A stretch of 64,000 nucleotides of DNA from Agreia sp. Leaf210 (GCF_001421485.1 NZ_LMKK01000002.1:62001-126000), one strand, 5' to 3'. Positions 27,337-36,802 are shown, counted from the stretch's first letter. The notes: generated by a model not told the origin, from the letters alone. Made by a program: numbers and translations.

Positions 27337-27819
27337 CTAGGAGGCCAGAACCTCGTCGAGAACCAGGGATGCCTTCTCTTCGTCGGTCTTCTCGGCCAGC
27401 GCCAATTCGGAGATGAGGATCTGACGGGCCTTGGCGAGCATGCGCTTTTCTCCGGCAGAGAGGCCGCGGTCTTGGTCGCGGCGCCAGAGATCGCGCACGA
27501 CCTCGCTGACCTTGATGACGTCACCCGAAGCCAGCTTCTCGAGGTTGGCCTTGTATCGGCGCGACCAGTTGGTGGGCTCTTCGGTGAACGGAGCCCGCAG
27601 CACGTCGAACACGCGGTCGACGCCCTCTCGACCGATGACGTCGCGCACGCCGACGAGCTCGACGTTCTCGGCGGGCACCTCGATGGTCAGATCGCCCTGG
27701 GCGACCCGGAGCTTGAGATAGGTCTTCTCTTCACCCTTGATGATGCGGGTCTTGACCTCGGAAATCGTAGCCGCACCGTGGTGGGGGTAGACGACTGTCT
27801 CGCCGACTTCGAAAATCAT
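27337..27819 (-). CDS. carD: CarD-family RNA polymerase-binding regulator
   Basis: The 160-aa protein binds the RNA polymerase beta subunit and stabilises open complexes. The N-terminal Tudor-like domain is [19 protein letters not shown] with [12 protein letters not shown]. The helical DNA-binding domain contains [18 protein letters not shown] and the conserved Trp in [12 protein letters not shown]. It is the first gene of carD-ispDF-cysS-rlmB. The ATG at 27819 has GAAGGGA about 8 nt upstream. Confidence 0.96.
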   Translation of the reverse strand: MIFEVGETVVYPHHGAATISEVKTRIIKGEEKTYLKLRVAQGDLTIEVPAENVELVGVRDVIGREGVDRVFDVLRAPFTEEPTNWSRRYKANLEKLASGDVIKVSEVVRDLWRRDQDRGLSAGEKRMLAKARQILISELALAEKTDEEKASLVLDEVLAS

Positions 27820-27844
27820 CGATGGAATCCCTTCAACGACCTCC

Positions 27845-27850
27845 AGGATA
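27845..27850 (-). promoter_or_regulatory. -10 box of carD
   Basis: TATCCT (minus strand) would give a leader of about 20 nt with a ribosome site before the carD ATG. Confidence 0.45.
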
Positions 27851-27939
27851 CCACGACGCGTCTTTTCACCCCGGCCGCGAAGGGCGCTCGAGCCCCTTCC
27901 GTTCGCGCGCGACGACCGAATGCACGGCCCGCCATTCGG

Positions 27940-27945
27940 TAGGCT
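27940..27945 (+). promoter_or_regulatory. -10 box of the lipoprotein gene
   Basis: TAGGCT is followed by a leader of about 50 nt that contains a palindrome at 27961-27979. Confidence 0.45.
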
Positions 27946-27960
27946 AGGGGAGTCCGCGTC

Positions 27961-27979
27961 CGGTCTCTTGAAGAGACCG
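27961..27979 (+). promoter_or_regulatory. palindrome in the lipoprotein leader
   Basis: CGGTCTCT, TGA, AGAGACCG is a perfect 8-bp inverted repeat between the -10 box and the ribosome site. It may be an operator or an RNA hairpin. Confidence 0.4.
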
Positions 27980-28004
27980 CGCCGAACCACTTCTGGAGGA
28001 ACTT

Positions 28005-28571
28005 GTGAGAGCACGACTCGGGGCCGCACTGGCCATGGCCGCCCTTCTCGGGCTCGGCACGGCCGGCTGCGCATTCATCACCCCGCAGGCGACCACAAAA
28101 ATCGTCGAGGCGGCCAATGGCGTCAACGGAAAAGTAGGAACCGTCGACATCCGCAACGCGACGCTCATCAGCGATGATGGCGAGAACGCGAGCCTGCTCG
28201 TCACCTTCAGCAACAGCGCCCGAGAGAGCCGTGCCCTCACCCTTCAGTACGAGGCCGACGGTACGAAGTCGGAGATGACCATTCCGGTCGCCGGCAACGG
28301 CAACACGAGCTTCGGTGCAGACGCCGAATCGCAGGTCGTGCTGCGCGGTATCGATGCGAAGGCAGGCTCGCTCTTCCCGATCTACTTCCAGTACGGCGAC
28401 GCCGAAGGCAAGCAGCTGCTGGTGCCCATCCTGACGACCGAGTTCGAGGAGTACACGGGCCTCGCCCCTACTCCTCTGCCCACCGTCACGCCGACGCCCG
28501 TTCCGTCGACGACACCGATGCCCGCCGACGGCGAAGCGACGCCCACGCCCGAGGCGACGCCCGCGCCGTAA
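28005..28571 (+). CDS. predicted lipoprotein
   Basis: The 188-aa protein has a signal peptide with lipobox LGTAGC (lipidation at C22), a beta-rich domain (residues about 35-145) and a long Thr/Pro tail ([16 protein letters not shown] and repeats of TPTPEA). The domain is of a type seen in actinobacterial surface lipoproteins; no function is recognised. GTG at 28005 has GGAGG 5 nt upstream. Confidence 0.8.
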   Translation: MRARLGAALAMAALLGLGTAGCAFITPQATTKIVEAANGVNGKVGTVDIRNATLISDDGENASLLVTFSNSARESRALTLQYEADGTKSEMTIPVAGNGNTSFGADAESQVVLRGIDAKAGSLFPIYFQYGDAEGKQLLVPILTTEFEEYTGLAPTPLPTVTPTPVPSTTPMPADGEATPTPEATPAP

Positions 28572-28608
28572 CGGCACCGTTCGACCTCAGGGCGGAGGCG
28601 CCCCTCGG

Positions 28609-29289
28609 TCACGCCTCGAAGCGGTAGCCGAGACCTCTCACGGTGACCAGCAGAGTGGGCTCCGACGGAACCTGCTCGATCTTCGAGCGGATGCGCTTGA
28701 TGTGCACGTCGAGGGTCTTGGTGTCTCCGAAGTAGTCGGAACCCCAGACCCGGTCGATGAGCTGACCGCGCGTGAGCACGCGACCGGCGTTGCGCAGCAA
28801 CAGCTCCAGGAGCTCGAACTCCTTGAGCGGCATCGCCGTGTCGACGCCGTTGACCCGCACGGTGTGCCGCTCGATGTCCATCTGCACGGGCCCGCTCTCG
28901 AGCACCGGCTCGGCGAGGTCGCTCGGCTCGGTCTGTCGGCGCATGATGGCCCGGATGCGTGCCAGCAGTTCGCGTGTCGAGTACGGCTTCGTCACGTAGT
29001 CGTCGGCGCCCAGCTCGAGCCCGACCACGATGTCGATCTCGGAGTCCTTGGCCGTGAGCATGATGATCGGCACCGAGCTGCGGGTGCGGATCTCCCGACA
29101 CACCTCGGTACCCGGGATGCCGGGGATCATGAGATCGAGCAGCACGAGCTCGACGCCGCCGCGGTCGAACTCGGCGATCGCGGCCGGGCCGTCTGCCGCC
29201 ACGGTCACCGTGTAGCCCTCGCGACGGAGAAGGTAGGCGAGGGGCTCGCTCAGGGCGTCTTCGTCTTCGACGAGAAGAATGTGGGTCAT
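28609..29289 (-). CDS. regX3: RegX3-type response regulator
   Basis: The 226-aa OmpR-family regulator has a full receiver (ILLVEDEDALSEPLAYLLRREG, LVLLDLMIPG with the phospho-Asp, TAKDSEIDIVVGLELGADDYVTKPYS) and a winged helix ending VRGLGYRFEA. The sequence is very close in pattern to RegX3/PhoP, the phosphate-starvation regulator of actinobacteria. It overlaps senX3 by 4 bp. A PHO box of its class lies upstream of pstS at 41872. Confidence 0.92.
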   Translation of the reverse strand: MTHILLVEDEDALSEPLAYLLRREGYTVTVAADGPAAIAEFDRGGVELVLLDLMIPGIPGTEVCREIRTRSSVPIIMLTAKDSEIDIVVGLELGADDYVTKPYSTRELLARIRAIMRRQTEPSDLAEPVLESGPVQMDIERHTVRVNGVDTAMPLKEFELLELLLRNAGRVLTRGQLIDRVWGSDYFGDTKTLDVHIKRIRSKIEQVPSEPTLLVTVRGLGYRFEA

Positions 29290-30440
29290 CGTGAATCTCC
29301 TTGTGGTGCAATGGCGACGGTTGACGCCTCGGGAAGCCGGATCGTGAAAGTAGAACCTCGGCCGAGCTGCGACCAGACCCTCACATCGCCGCCGTGGTTC
29401 TCGACCACGTGCTTGACGATACTGAGTCCGAGCCCGGTGCCCCCGGTGTTACGGGAGCGCGCCTGGTCGACGCGGAAGAAGCGCTCGAACACCCGGTCGA
29501 GATCTTCGCTGGCGATCCCGAGACCTTGATCGGTGACGGCGATCTCGACGACGCCGTCCTCGACCCGCACACCGATGCCGACGCGCGAGTTGTCGAGCGA
29601 GTACTGGATGGCGTTACCCACGAGGTTGTGCAGCGCCATGATCAGCAGCGCCTCGTCGCCGAACACGTGGACGTGTTTGGCGCCGCCCTTGACCAGGGTC
29701 GTTCCTCGAAGCTCGGCCTGCACGTGGTTCTGGTCGATGGCCGAGGCGATGAGATGGTCGACGTCGAGCAGCTCTGCCGAGAGCAGTGTATCTGCGGCTT
29801 GAAGTCGAGAGAGTTCGATGATCTCCTGGGTGATTCGCGTAAGCCTGGCCGCCTCGGTGTGCAGTCGCTTCGCGAACCGACGAACCTGCTCGGGGTCGTC
29901 GGCAGCGGGATCGAGCGCTTCGGAGAGCAGGGCGATGGCACCGATCGGGGTCTTGAGCTCGTGACTGATATTCGCGATGAAGTCGCGACGCACCTCGTCG
30001 AGGCGGAAGGTCTCGGAGTGGTCTTCGGCGAGAAGCAGGATGTACCTCGACCCCAGCCGCGCGACGCGCACGAGGAAGTGCATGCTCGCATCACCGAACG
30101 GTCCGCGGGCGAGTTGAACAGGCTGAACGATCGGTTCGCCGGTCGAACGCACGGTATTGACCAGGTCGATGAGCTCGGAGTGCACCAGCACCTGCTGCGA
30201 GACGAGTCCTGTCGCCAGAGCACCGGGCGATGCCTTGACGACGTTGTTCGACGGATCGAGAACGACGCCCGCAGACTCCAGTGCGTCGATGACCTGACTG
30301 ACGCCGTCCGGCACGGCCGGATTGACGACGTCGACGGCCGAGTTTCCCCGTCGTTCAGCTACGTGGAAGAGCGCCATGAATCCGCCCCCAACGACCAGGC
30401 CGAATGCCACGGAAAGCAGCACCAGCCAGCCTGAATCCAT
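29286..30440 (-). CDS. senX3: SenX3-type sensor histidine kinase
   Basis: The 384-aa kinase has an N-terminal membrane segment (about 5-27), a PAS-like region (residues about 45-150), HisKA with NISHELKTPIGAIALLSEA, and HATPase with NLVGNAIQYS, DQGLGIA and GGTGLGLSIVKH. SenX3 with PhoU and the Pst transporter senses external phosphate. ATG at 30440 is preferred over upstream starts because a TAGTGT -10 box lies 7 nt before it. It is divergent from phoU. Confidence 0.92.
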   Translation of the reverse strand: MDSGWLVLLSVAFGLVVGGGFMALFHVAERRGNSAVDVVNPAVPDGVSQVIDALESAGVVLDPSNNVVKASPGALATGLVSQQVLVHSELIDLVNTVRSTGEPIVQPVQLARGPFGDASMHFLVRVARLGSRYILLLAEDHSETFRLDEVRRDFIANISHELKTPIGAIALLSEALDPAADDPEQVRRFAKRLHTEAARLTRITQEIIELSRLQAADTLLSAELLDVDHLIASAIDQNHVQAELRGTTLVKGGAKHVHVFGDEALLIMALHNLVGNAIQYSLDNSRVGIGVRVEDGVVEIAVTDQGLGIASEDLDRVFERFFRVDQARSRNTGGTGLGLSIVKHVVENHGGDVRVWSQLGRGSTFTIRLPEASTVAIAPQGDSR

Positions 30441-30447
30441 AGTCCCC

Positions 30448-30453
30448 ACACTA
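30448..30453 (-). promoter_or_regulatory. -10 box of senX3-regX3 (leaderless)
   Basis: TAGTGT (minus strand) lies exactly 7 nt before the senX3 ATG. Confidence 0.55.
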
Positions 30454-30648
30454 ACGACTCGGCTCATGGGACAATTCACGAGGGAAGATGATCGGGGGCC
30501 ATTTTCCCGATTGTTCAGGTCTTCGGCACCATCCGTTAACCTGTTCTCGCCAGAATGATCCGGGCGTCAGTCGACGCCTCTCCCCTCGACGCTGCACAAA
30601 ACTCGCTCAGATCGAGTGTCGAGACGAATCCGTGAAAGGACCTTACGC

Positions 30649-31302
30649 ATGCGCGAAGTATTCCAACAGGAGCTGCGGGAGGTACAGGACCGCCTGGTCG
30701 AGATCTCGTCTCTCGTCACCGTGGCGATCACCAACGCCACGACCGCGTTCAATGAGTCGAATGTCTCGCTCGCCGAGTCCGTGATCGCCGAAGACCACAA
30801 GATCGACGCACTGGCGGTGAGCCTCGACGAGCTCGCGATCAACATCCTCGCCCTTCAGCAGCCGGTCGCCCGCGACCTGCGCATCGTCGTGAGCGCGCTG
30901 CGCATCTCTGCATCGCTCGAGCGCATGGGCGACCTCGCCGAGCACATCGCCCAGCTGGCTCGCTACCGCTACCCCGACAAGGTCGTGAAGAAGAGCCTGC
31001 GTGGAACCTTCACCGAGATGGGCCGCCTCGACGTGGCAATGGCCAAGAACCTTACGGTTCTGCTCACCAACGAAGACCTCGCGCTCGTCGAGGTCATCCG
31101 CGAAGACGACGACTCGCTCGACGAGCTGCACGTGAGCGTCTTCGACGCTGTGCTCGGAGAGACGTGGAAGGGCGGAGCGGTCGACACCGTCGACGTGACG
31201 CTCGCCAGCCGATACCACGAGCGCTTCGGCGACCACGCGGTCGCCATCGCCAAGAAGGTGCAGTACCTCGCGACCGGCGACTGGGCCGGAGCAGCCGAGT
31301 AG
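30649..31302 (+). CDS. phoU: phosphate signalling protein PhoU
   Basis: The 217-aa protein is made of two PhoU three-helix bundles. Typical elements are MREVFQQELREVQDRLVEIS, AVSLDELAINILALQQPVARDLR with the metal-binding pattern in RISASLERMGDLAEHIA, and the second repeat RYHERFGDHAVAIAKKV. It restrains the Pho kinase and Pst uptake when phosphate is ample. GAAAGGA precedes the ATG at 30649. It is followed by a T-run terminator. Confidence 0.95.
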   Translation: MREVFQQELREVQDRLVEISSLVTVAITNATTAFNESNVSLAESVIAEDHKIDALAVSLDELAINILALQQPVARDLRIVVSALRISASLERMGDLAEHIAQLARYRYPDKVVKKSLRGTFTEMGRLDVAMAKNLTVLLTNEDLALVEVIREDDDSLDELHVSVFDAVLGETWKGGAVDTVDVTLASRYHERFGDHAVAIAKKVQYLATGDWAGAAE

Positions 31303-31320
31303 CACGACGACCGAGTTCTG

Positions 31321-31354
31321 AAGAGACCGACCGCCTCCTGGCGGCCGGTCTTTT
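31321..31354 (+). terminator. phoU terminator
   Basis: GACCGACCGCC pairs with GGCGGCCGGTC (one mismatch) around TCCT and is followed by TTTTCTTT. Confidence 0.85.
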
Positions 31355-31412
31355 CTTTGCCCCGCACAGGTCGTCAGAGAACGGAAGCTTGCCTCTGAGA
31401 AGCACGCTCCCC

Positions 31413-31418
31413 CATGCT
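31413..31418 (+). promoter_or_regulatory. -10 box of the membrane protein gene (leaderless)
   Basis: CATGCT is 6 nt before the ATG at 31425. Confidence 0.4.
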
Positions 31419-31424
31419 GGGCGT

Positions 31425-32132
31425 ATGAGCTATGCCCCGCGTCCCCAGACATCCCCGCCGTCGCAGACGCTCGCGACCCGGTGGCTTCTCGCACTCGTCA
31501 CGGTCTCGCTCGGCGGCTACCTCGTCGTGCAGAGCCTCAGCGGGCAGTTCATCCAGCTCTTCCTCAACACGCGGTTAGACGCGTCGGTCGGGGCCCTGCT
31601 TGTTCTGCAGCTGCTCTTCGCCGTCGCGGTGACGGTGCTCGGTTTCTTCTTCGCTCCGGCGACGGTGGCGCGGCGGTCTATCGCCGCTGGAATCGCCGTC
31701 GCCGCCGTGCTGCTCGTCGCCCTCTTTCAGGCGGTTCGCCTGACGGCCCGCCTCGGCAGGGGCGGTTTCCTCCTCAGCTTCACCGTCGCCGACGTCTTCG
31801 TGATGATGACTCTCGGCTTGGGGCTGGCCTGGCTCATCGTGCGTTCACGCCCCGGGCTGTCGCTCGTCTCTCTCGCGCTCGTCGTCGTCTTGTCGCTCGC
31901 GCACTGGGGGCTCCTCATGGGCGGAATCGAGTCGGCCACGACGCAGATCATGATGCTCATTCTGAGTGCCGTCGTCGTAGCAGCGATCGGCTGGGGCGGG
32001 GTGCTCGCATCACGGATGTCAGGCCGCGGTGCTGCTCCGTCCCTGTACTCCGCCGCGGCGCAACCGCCTCACCAGCAGCCGCCCCACACACAGCAGAATG
32101 ACCGGCCCGCAGAGCGCGGACCGGTCATCTGA
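31425..32132 (+). CDS. multi-pass membrane protein of unknown function
   Basis: The 235-aa protein has about six membrane segments between residues 18 and 195 (for example LLALVTVSLGGYLVVQSL and LLVLQLLFAVAVTVLGFFFA). A Pro/Gln-rich cytoplasmic tail ends it. No family was recognised. The ATG at 31425 is placed by the -10 box, and upstream extension is not protein-like. It converges with gpmA, 16 bp away. Confidence 0.75.
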   Translation: MSYAPRPQTSPPSQTLATRWLLALVTVSLGGYLVVQSLSGQFIQLFLNTRLDASVGALLVLQLLFAVAVTVLGFFFAPATVARRSIAAGIAVAAVLLVALFQAVRLTARLGRGGFLLSFTVADVFVMMTLGLGLAWLIVRSRPGLSLVSLALVVVLSLAHWGLLMGGIESATTQIMMLILSAVVVAAIGWGGVLASRMSGRGAAPSLYSAAAQPPHQQPPHTQQNDRPAERGPVI

Positions 32133-32148
32133 CCATCTCGAAAAGAGG

Positions 32149-32898
32149 TTACTTCTTGCCCTGGTTGGCGACAGCCGCAGCACCCGCCGCAGCCGCCTCG
32201 GGGTCGAGGTAGGCCGCGGGCTCGATCGGAACGAAGTTCTCGTCGAGCTTGTAGACCAGCGGAATGCCGGTAGGAACGTTCAGCTCGGCGATGTCGTCGT
32301 CTGAGATGCCGTCGAGGTGCTTGATGAGGGCGCGCAGAGAGTTGCCGTGCGCCGTGACCAGCACGACCTTGCCGGCCACGAGGTCTTGCGTGATGTCGGA
32401 GTGCCAGTAGGGCAGCATGCGGTCGATCACGTCTTTGAGGCACTCCGTGCGGGGCACCTCACCGTCGATGTTCGCGTAACGGGGGTCGCCCACCTGCGAG
32501 TACTCGGCGTCGTCGTCGATGGGGGGCGGCGGCACGTCGAACGAACGACGCCAGGTCTGGAACTTCTCGGGGCCGTACTCCTCGAGGGTCTGCGCCTTGT
32601 CCTTGCCCTGCAGAGCACCGTAGTGGCGCTCGTTGAGGCGCCAGCTGCGCTTGACGTCGATCCACTGCCGGTCGGCCTCGGCGAGCGCCAGGTTGGCGGT
32701 CTCGATGGCACGCGACAGCACCGACGTGTACAGGATGTCGGGCAGAACGCCCGACGACGCGAGCAGCTCGCCGGCGCGCTTCGCTTCGGCGATTCCCTGC
32801 TCGCTGAGGTGCACATCGACCCAGCCCGTGAACAGGTTCTTCTGGTTCCAGTCGCTGTTGCCGTGGCGCAGCAATATCAAGGTATAAGGCGTAGACAT
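32149..32898 (-). CDS. gpmA: 2,3-bisphosphoglycerate-dependent phosphoglycerate mutase
   Basis: The 249-aa glycolytic enzyme interconverts 3- and 2-phosphoglycerate. The phospho-His is in [12 protein letters not shown], the second catalytic His in [15 protein letters not shown], and the substrate loop in [15 protein letters not shown]. The length is that of the family. The ATG at 32898 sits 7 nt from TAGACT, so the message is likely leaderless. It is divergent from the methyltransferase gene. Confidence 0.96.
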   Translation of the reverse strand: MSTPYTLILLRHGNSDWNQKNLFTGWVDVHLSEQGIAEAKRAGELLASSGVLPDILYTSVLSRAIETANLALAEADRQWIDVKRSWRLNERHYGALQGKDKAQTLEEYGPEKFQTWRRSFDVPPPPIDDDAEYSQVGDPRYANIDGEVPRTECLKDVIDRMLPYWHSDITQDLVAGKVVLVTAHGNSLRALIKHLDGISDDDIAELNVPTGIPLVYKLDENFVPIEPAAYLDPEAAAAGAAAVANQGKK

Positions 32899-32905
32899 GC
32901 TCACA

Positions 32906-32911
32906 AGTCTA
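32906..32911 (-). promoter_or_regulatory. -10 box of gpmA (leaderless)
   Basis: TAGACT (minus strand), exactly 7 nt before the ATG; the same hexamer and spacing as serC. Confidence 0.6.
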
Positions 32912-32949
32912 GGGGCGGCGGCCTCTCGCTTTCGTGGTGAACTTGATGC

Positions 32950-33759
32950 ATGCCGATCGGTGAAATCACTCGGGGGACGACGAACACGAATCGTCTTCGC
33001 CGGGTCGACCGTTTCATCAGCACGGTGCCCGCGCTGCGACTCTCTGCCGACCCGCTCGTCGTCGATCTGGGATACGGGGCCAGTGGCGTGACCGCTTTCG
33101 AGCTGCAGCAGAGGCTCGCGCGGTTCCGCTCCGACGTCGAGGTCGTCGGATTCGAGATCTCGCCCGACAGGGTGCGCACCGCCACCGAGCAGCTCGAGGC
33201 TGTGCGTGCCGGCTCCACCTCGTTCGCTCCCGACGCTCGTGTCTCGTTCGCCCTCGGGGGTTTCGAGACCCCGCTCCCCCACGGCCGACGAGCCGCCGTC
33301 ATCCGTGCCTTCAACGTGCTGCGCCAGTACGACGAATCAGAGGTCGCCGACGCCTGGACCCGCATGGTCGCGAGGCTGCAGCCCGGCGGCGTGCTCGTCG
33401 AGGGAACCTGCAACGAGATCGGGCGGGTTGCGAGTTGGGTGTCCGTCACGTCTGCTGGGCCACAGACCTTCACGATCTCCCTGAGGCTGTCTGAGATCGA
33501 GAAACCGTCGATCGTCGCCGAGCGACTACCGAAGGCCCTCATCCATCACAACGTGCCCGGTCAGCCGATCCATGCGCTGCTCAGCGATCTCGACAGGGCG
33601 TGGCAGCACAACGCCGGCGTCGGCGTGTATGGCGCGACCCAGAGGTGGCTCGCCTCGGTCGAGGCGCTGGATGCCGGCGGCTGGTCGATCCTCGGCGCCC
33701 GCTCGCGTAGACGGCTCGGCGAATTGACCGTTCCGTGGGCGCAGGTCGCACCCGTCTGA
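32950..33759 (+). CDS. class I SAM-dependent methyltransferase
   Basis: The 269-aa protein shows the SAM site [17 protein letters not shown] (motif I) and [12 protein letters not shown] (motif II acidic residue), then [10 protein letters not shown] and [17 protein letters not shown] (motifs IV and post-motif). The substrate is unknown. The N terminus ([17 protein letters not shown]) is family-like, supporting ATG at 32950. It is divergent from gpmA with 51 bp between starts. Confidence 0.8.
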   Translation: MPIGEITRGTTNTNRLRRVDRFISTVPALRLSADPLVVDLGYGASGVTAFELQQRLARFRSDVEVVGFEISPDRVRTATEQLEAVRAGSTSFAPDARVSFALGGFETPLPHGRRAAVIRAFNVLRQYDESEVADAWTRMVARLQPGGVLVEGTCNEIGRVASWVSVTSAGPQTFTISLRLSEIEKPSIVAERLPKALIHHNVPGQPIHALLSDLDRAWQHNAGVGVYGATQRWLASVEALDAGGWSILGARSRRRLGELTVPWAQVAPV

Positions 33760-33768
33760 GAAAGGCTG

Positions 33769-34911
33769 TCAGCTCGACATGTCGGGCATGGCCGCCCGCG
33801 CCTCGTCGACGGTGAGCCCCGAGGCCATCAGCAGGTCCATCACGAGTGGTCTCATGGCGAACACGACCGACGTCTCGGCGAGGGGCTGCCCAGGAAGAAG
33901 TTGTGCGGGGTGCAGCCTGACCGCGATGAGGATGAGGTTCTGCCGGACCAACGGCACGAGCTCGGGTTCGGTGAGGCTCTGCGACAGCAGGTTGACGCTG
34001 CTCACCACGCCTGACAGGATCTCGGCGATCTCGGGCCGGGGCCGCCCGTCTCGGTCGAGCACCGAGAGCCGCCGGGTGACCACGCGCAGGTTGCGCATGG
34101 CGAGATCCATGTTCTGCTGCATCACGTGCTGTCGTTGCAGCTCGGCGAGGTGTCTGCGAAGGAAAGGCGAGATGCGCGCGACGGCCACAGCCGAGTCGAG
34201 CGAGGCACGCCAGGAGTCGACGAGGGGCTGCGTTCGTCGGGCCTGCTCGAGCACCCGGTCGGTCTCGGTCTCGCTGCCGACGCGCAGCACGGCCACCAAC
34301 GACGCGACGACGTCGGTGAAGGCAGAGAGAAAACGTCTCGCATCGCGAAGGGCGCCGCGTCGCGGATCGCGGGGGATCAGCGCGGTGCACAGAAGCGCGA
34401 TCGTTCCGCCGATCACGCCGTCGATCGTGCGTGTGAACGGCCCGCCGGCCTGCACCGGGAGAACGGCGACGAGCACCGACTGCACGCCGGCCACGATCGC
34501 GAACGATGCGGCGGGTGACAAGAGCCGCGCGATGGTGAGCGTCACGCCGAGGGCGAGAGCGAGCTGCCACACCCCCTGACCGAAACCGAGAACGATCGCC
34601 TCGCTCAGCGCGATACCCAGCGTCACGCCCAACGCCGTCTCGACCACGCGGAGCGGACGGGCATCCCGCATGAAGCCGAGGCTCGAGATGGTGACCGTCA
34701 CCGCGGTGACGGGCGCCGGATGCCCCAGCAGATAGCGGGAGATCGAGAACGAGATGACGACCGCGATGACGATCTGCACGATCGCGGGGATGCTTGTCGT
34801 GAGCCTGTCGATCGACGCTCCGGGCGCGTAGACGGTTCCGGGCAGGCCGGTCGACGCGACGGCTCGCCGCAGACTGCGTACTGCCGCGCCCGGCCTCACT
34901 CGTCTCGGCAC
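33769..34911 (-). CDS. FUSC/aromatic-acid-exporter-like membrane protein
   Basis: The 380-aa protein has a block of about six membrane segments in residues 35-185 (IVQIVIAVVISFSISRYLLG, TLGIALSEAIVLGF and others) and a long helical cytoplasmic domain (190-380). This is the FUSC (fusaric acid resistance/ArAE) layout in half-size form. The substrate is unknown. The start is GTG, 6 bp after ygfZ, so it is the last gene of a four-gene operon. Confidence 0.78.
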   Translation of the reverse strand: MPRRVRPGAAVRSLRRAVASTGLPGTVYAPGASIDRLTTSIPAIVQIVIAVVISFSISRYLLGHPAPVTAVTVTISSLGFMRDARPLRVVETALGVTLGIALSEAIVLGFGQGVWQLALALGVTLTIARLLSPAASFAIVAGVQSVLVAVLPVQAGGPFTRTIDGVIGGTIALLCTALIPRDPRRGALRDARRFLSAFTDVVASLVAVLRVGSETETDRVLEQARRTQPLVDSWRASLDSAVAVARISPFLRRHLAELQRQHVMQQNMDLAMRNLRVVTRRLSVLDRDGRPRPEIAEILSGVVSSVNLLSQSLTEPELVPLVRQNLILIAVRLHPAQLLPGQPLAETSVVFAMRPLVMDLLMASGLTVDEARAAMPDMSS

Positions 34912-34917
34912 GGCGCG

Positions 34918-36072
34918 TTAGCGCCGCATCACGCCGAGTCGAGGCATGCGCCTGATGCGACCGACGACACTTCCAGCCTCGGGCGGCACGATGACCTCCT
35001 GGCCCGCTGCGACGACGATGCCGTCACTCAGAACACCGAGGTCTGGATCGACCGGCGTCGAGCGCCGCACCACGGCGAGCGCGATAGGCCCGAGCTCGTA
35101 GTGGATCGCGCTCGACGTGATCTGACCGACCACGTCGGGGTCGTGGTCGCGGTCATCGTTCTGAACCGGAAGGACCACGTCGTCGCCGGGCTTCGGAAGG
35201 ACGTTGTCAGTTCCATCGAGATGCAGGAAGACCAGGCGGCGCGGCGGGTGGCCGAGGTTGTGCACCTTCGCCACCGTCTCTTGACCCCGGTAGCACCCCT
35301 TGGAGAGATGCACGGCGGACCGCATCCAGTCGAGTTCGTGCGGGATCGTCTTCTCGTCGCCCTCCGTGGCGCGACGCGGCCGCCACGCGACGATACGCAG
35401 GGCCTCGGCGGCCAGAACGCCCGCTGCGGAGATCTCGCCGGCGCGGACACGCTCGGCAAGGGCCCCCAGGTCATCGCGGCTGACGAGCGTCTCGCGCCAC
35501 AGCCACTCGGCCCCCGGGTGATCGGCGACCTGAGCGTACTGGTGCCCACCCGCCGACACCGCGGACCAGGGGTCGTGCCAGATCAGCGCGACGCCGTTGG
35601 GCGACGCAGCCGCCGCATCCAGGATCTCGTTGGAGACGCCGATCGAGCCGACGGTCGCGAACTCCTCGGTTCGGTCGGCGATGACGACGCGCAGCGTGAA
35701 GCGCATCTTGAGCAGCCAGGCGAGCAGGGCCGGCAGTTCATCGGAGTCGACGAGCAGCCAGGCCGTCTCGCCGTCGTCGACGACCCGCATGTCGAATTCG
35801 ACACGGCCGGAGACTCCGAGCAGCAGGGACTCCGCCGACTCCCCCGGCGCCAGGCCGGTGAGGCTCTGGCTCGTGAGCGAGTTGAGCCAGGAGAGCCGAT
35901 CGGCGCCGCTGACGGAGATGACGCCGCGGTGCGAGAGGTCGACGACCGCCCCCGCCAGCAGCGCACGCTGCTCGGCGACGGGATTGCCGTAGTGAGCGGG
36001 CACGCCCTGGTCGGCCGCCGCCGAATCGACTGCTCCGGGGAGGGCGAGGAACGGGGAGCCTGCGGAGGTCAT
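34918..36072 (-). CDS. ygfZ: folate-binding protein YgfZ
   Basis: The 384-aa protein is of the GcvT-like YgfZ family that helps assemble or repair Fe-S clusters with tetrahydrofolate. The diagnostic KGCYRGQE motif is present (HLSKGCYRGQETVAKVHN), with DLSHRGVISVSGADRLSWLNSL near the N terminus. The ATG at 36072 is 5 bp after the stop of the nitrobindin-like gene. A TTG three codons earlier is the alternative. Confidence 0.93.
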   Translation of the reverse strand: MTSAGSPFLALPGAVDSAAADQGVPAHYGNPVAEQRALLAGAVVDLSHRGVISVSGADRLSWLNSLTSQSLTGLAPGESAESLLLGVSGRVEFDMRVVDDGETAWLLVDSDELPALLAWLLKMRFTLRVVIADRTEEFATVGSIGVSNEILDAAAASPNGVALIWHDPWSAVSAGGHQYAQVADHPGAEWLWRETLVSRDDLGALAERVRAGEISAAGVLAAEALRIVAWRPRRATEGDEKTIPHELDWMRSAVHLSKGCYRGQETVAKVHNLGHPPRRLVFLHLDGTDNVLPKPGDDVVLPVQNDDRDHDPDVVGQITSSAIHYELGPIALAVVRRSTPVDPDLGVLSDGIVVAAGQEVIVPPEAGSVVGRIRRMPRLGVMRR

Positions 36073-36077
36073 CGAGG

Positions 36078-36683
36078 TCAATCTGTTTTGGCGAGTCGAG
36101 CGGATGCGTGGGTGCGGAGGTTCTGACCGAGGGCTGCGATGTCCCAGGCCCAGAGGAGATGGGAGTCGACGAGTCCGTAGATGCGTGTGGCGGCCGTGTA
36201 CTCCTTGGCGCCGTGCGAGCGCACCACCGCATCGGTCGAGAGATCGATGCGGGCGCCCGCGACCTGGCCGATGTAGAGCTCCATCACCCCGCCGGGGTGC
36301 ACGAGGGCGACCTCGACGTCGAAGCCGTTGGTGGCGTTGCGCAGAGTCTCGACCTCATCGGCTGTGGTGAAGGGCTTCTGCTCGGCACCGGGCAGCATCC
36401 CCGGGCCAGGGTCGGCCTCGACCAGGGGACGGCTGAGCCGCCAGTATCCGGTCTCCGTCGCGAGGGGCGTGGGTTCGTCGTCGCCCTCGCCGATCAGCCA
36501 CGCATAGGAGTTGTAGTTCAGGTGAGGCAGGCCGTCTTGGCTGAAGCTCACCCGCTGGCCGAACTCGCGCGTGATCTTCTCGTCACCGACCGTGTAGTCG
36601 ATGACGCCCGTGCCTTCCCAGACACCGATGAGCCACGAGAGAGGAACCAGTTCGGCATTGAGCCCGATAGGCAGCTCGATCAC
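36078..36683 (-). CDS. nitrobindin/FABP-like heme protein
   Basis: The 201-aa protein is a ten-strand beta-barrel type with the conserved GVWEGTG near the N terminus and [19 protein letters not shown] near the C terminus. Nitrobindins bind ferric heme and act on nitric oxide or peroxynitrite in vitro; the cellular role in this lineage is not settled. GTG at 36683 lies 2 bp after the stop of a 38-aa membrane peptide. Upstream extension of the open frame is not barrel-like. Confidence 0.88.
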   Translation of the reverse strand: MIELPIGLNAELVPLSWLIGVWEGTGVIDYTVGDEKITREFGQRVSFSQDGLPHLNYNSYAWLIGEGDDEPTPLATETGYWRLSRPLVEADPGPGMLPGAEQKPFTTADEVETLRNATNGFDVEVALVHPGGVMELYIGQVAGARIDLSTDAVVRSHGAKEYTAATRIYGLVDSHLLWAWDIAALGQNLRTHASARLAKTD

Positions 36684-36685
36684 GG

Positions 36686-36802
36686 TCAGCGCTGGCCGCG
36701 GAAGAGCTTGAAGATGACCATGCCCGAGATCCAGGCGATGGCCAGGCTCGCGAGACCGAGCAGTCCCACGAAGAACAGTTCGAGCGCGACATACGATTCC
36801 AT
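36686..36802 (-). CDS. 38-aa single-pass membrane peptide
   Basis: The product is one hydrophobic helix (residues 6-32, [19 protein letters not shown] then ISGMVIF) with a basic end (FKLFRGQR). It stops 2 bp before the nitrobindin-like GTG, so the genes are translationally coupled. The ATG lies 6 nt after a TAGGAT -10 box, which makes it the first gene of the operon. No function is known; a membrane anchor or leader role is inference. Confidence 0.75.
   Translation of the reverse strand: MESYVALELFFVGLLGLASLAIAWISGMVIFKLFRGQR

Noticed and set aside
26101-27942. Rightward frame of 613 codons opposite ispDF and carD
   Set aside because: Antisense to two identified enzymes, with shadow-like composition.
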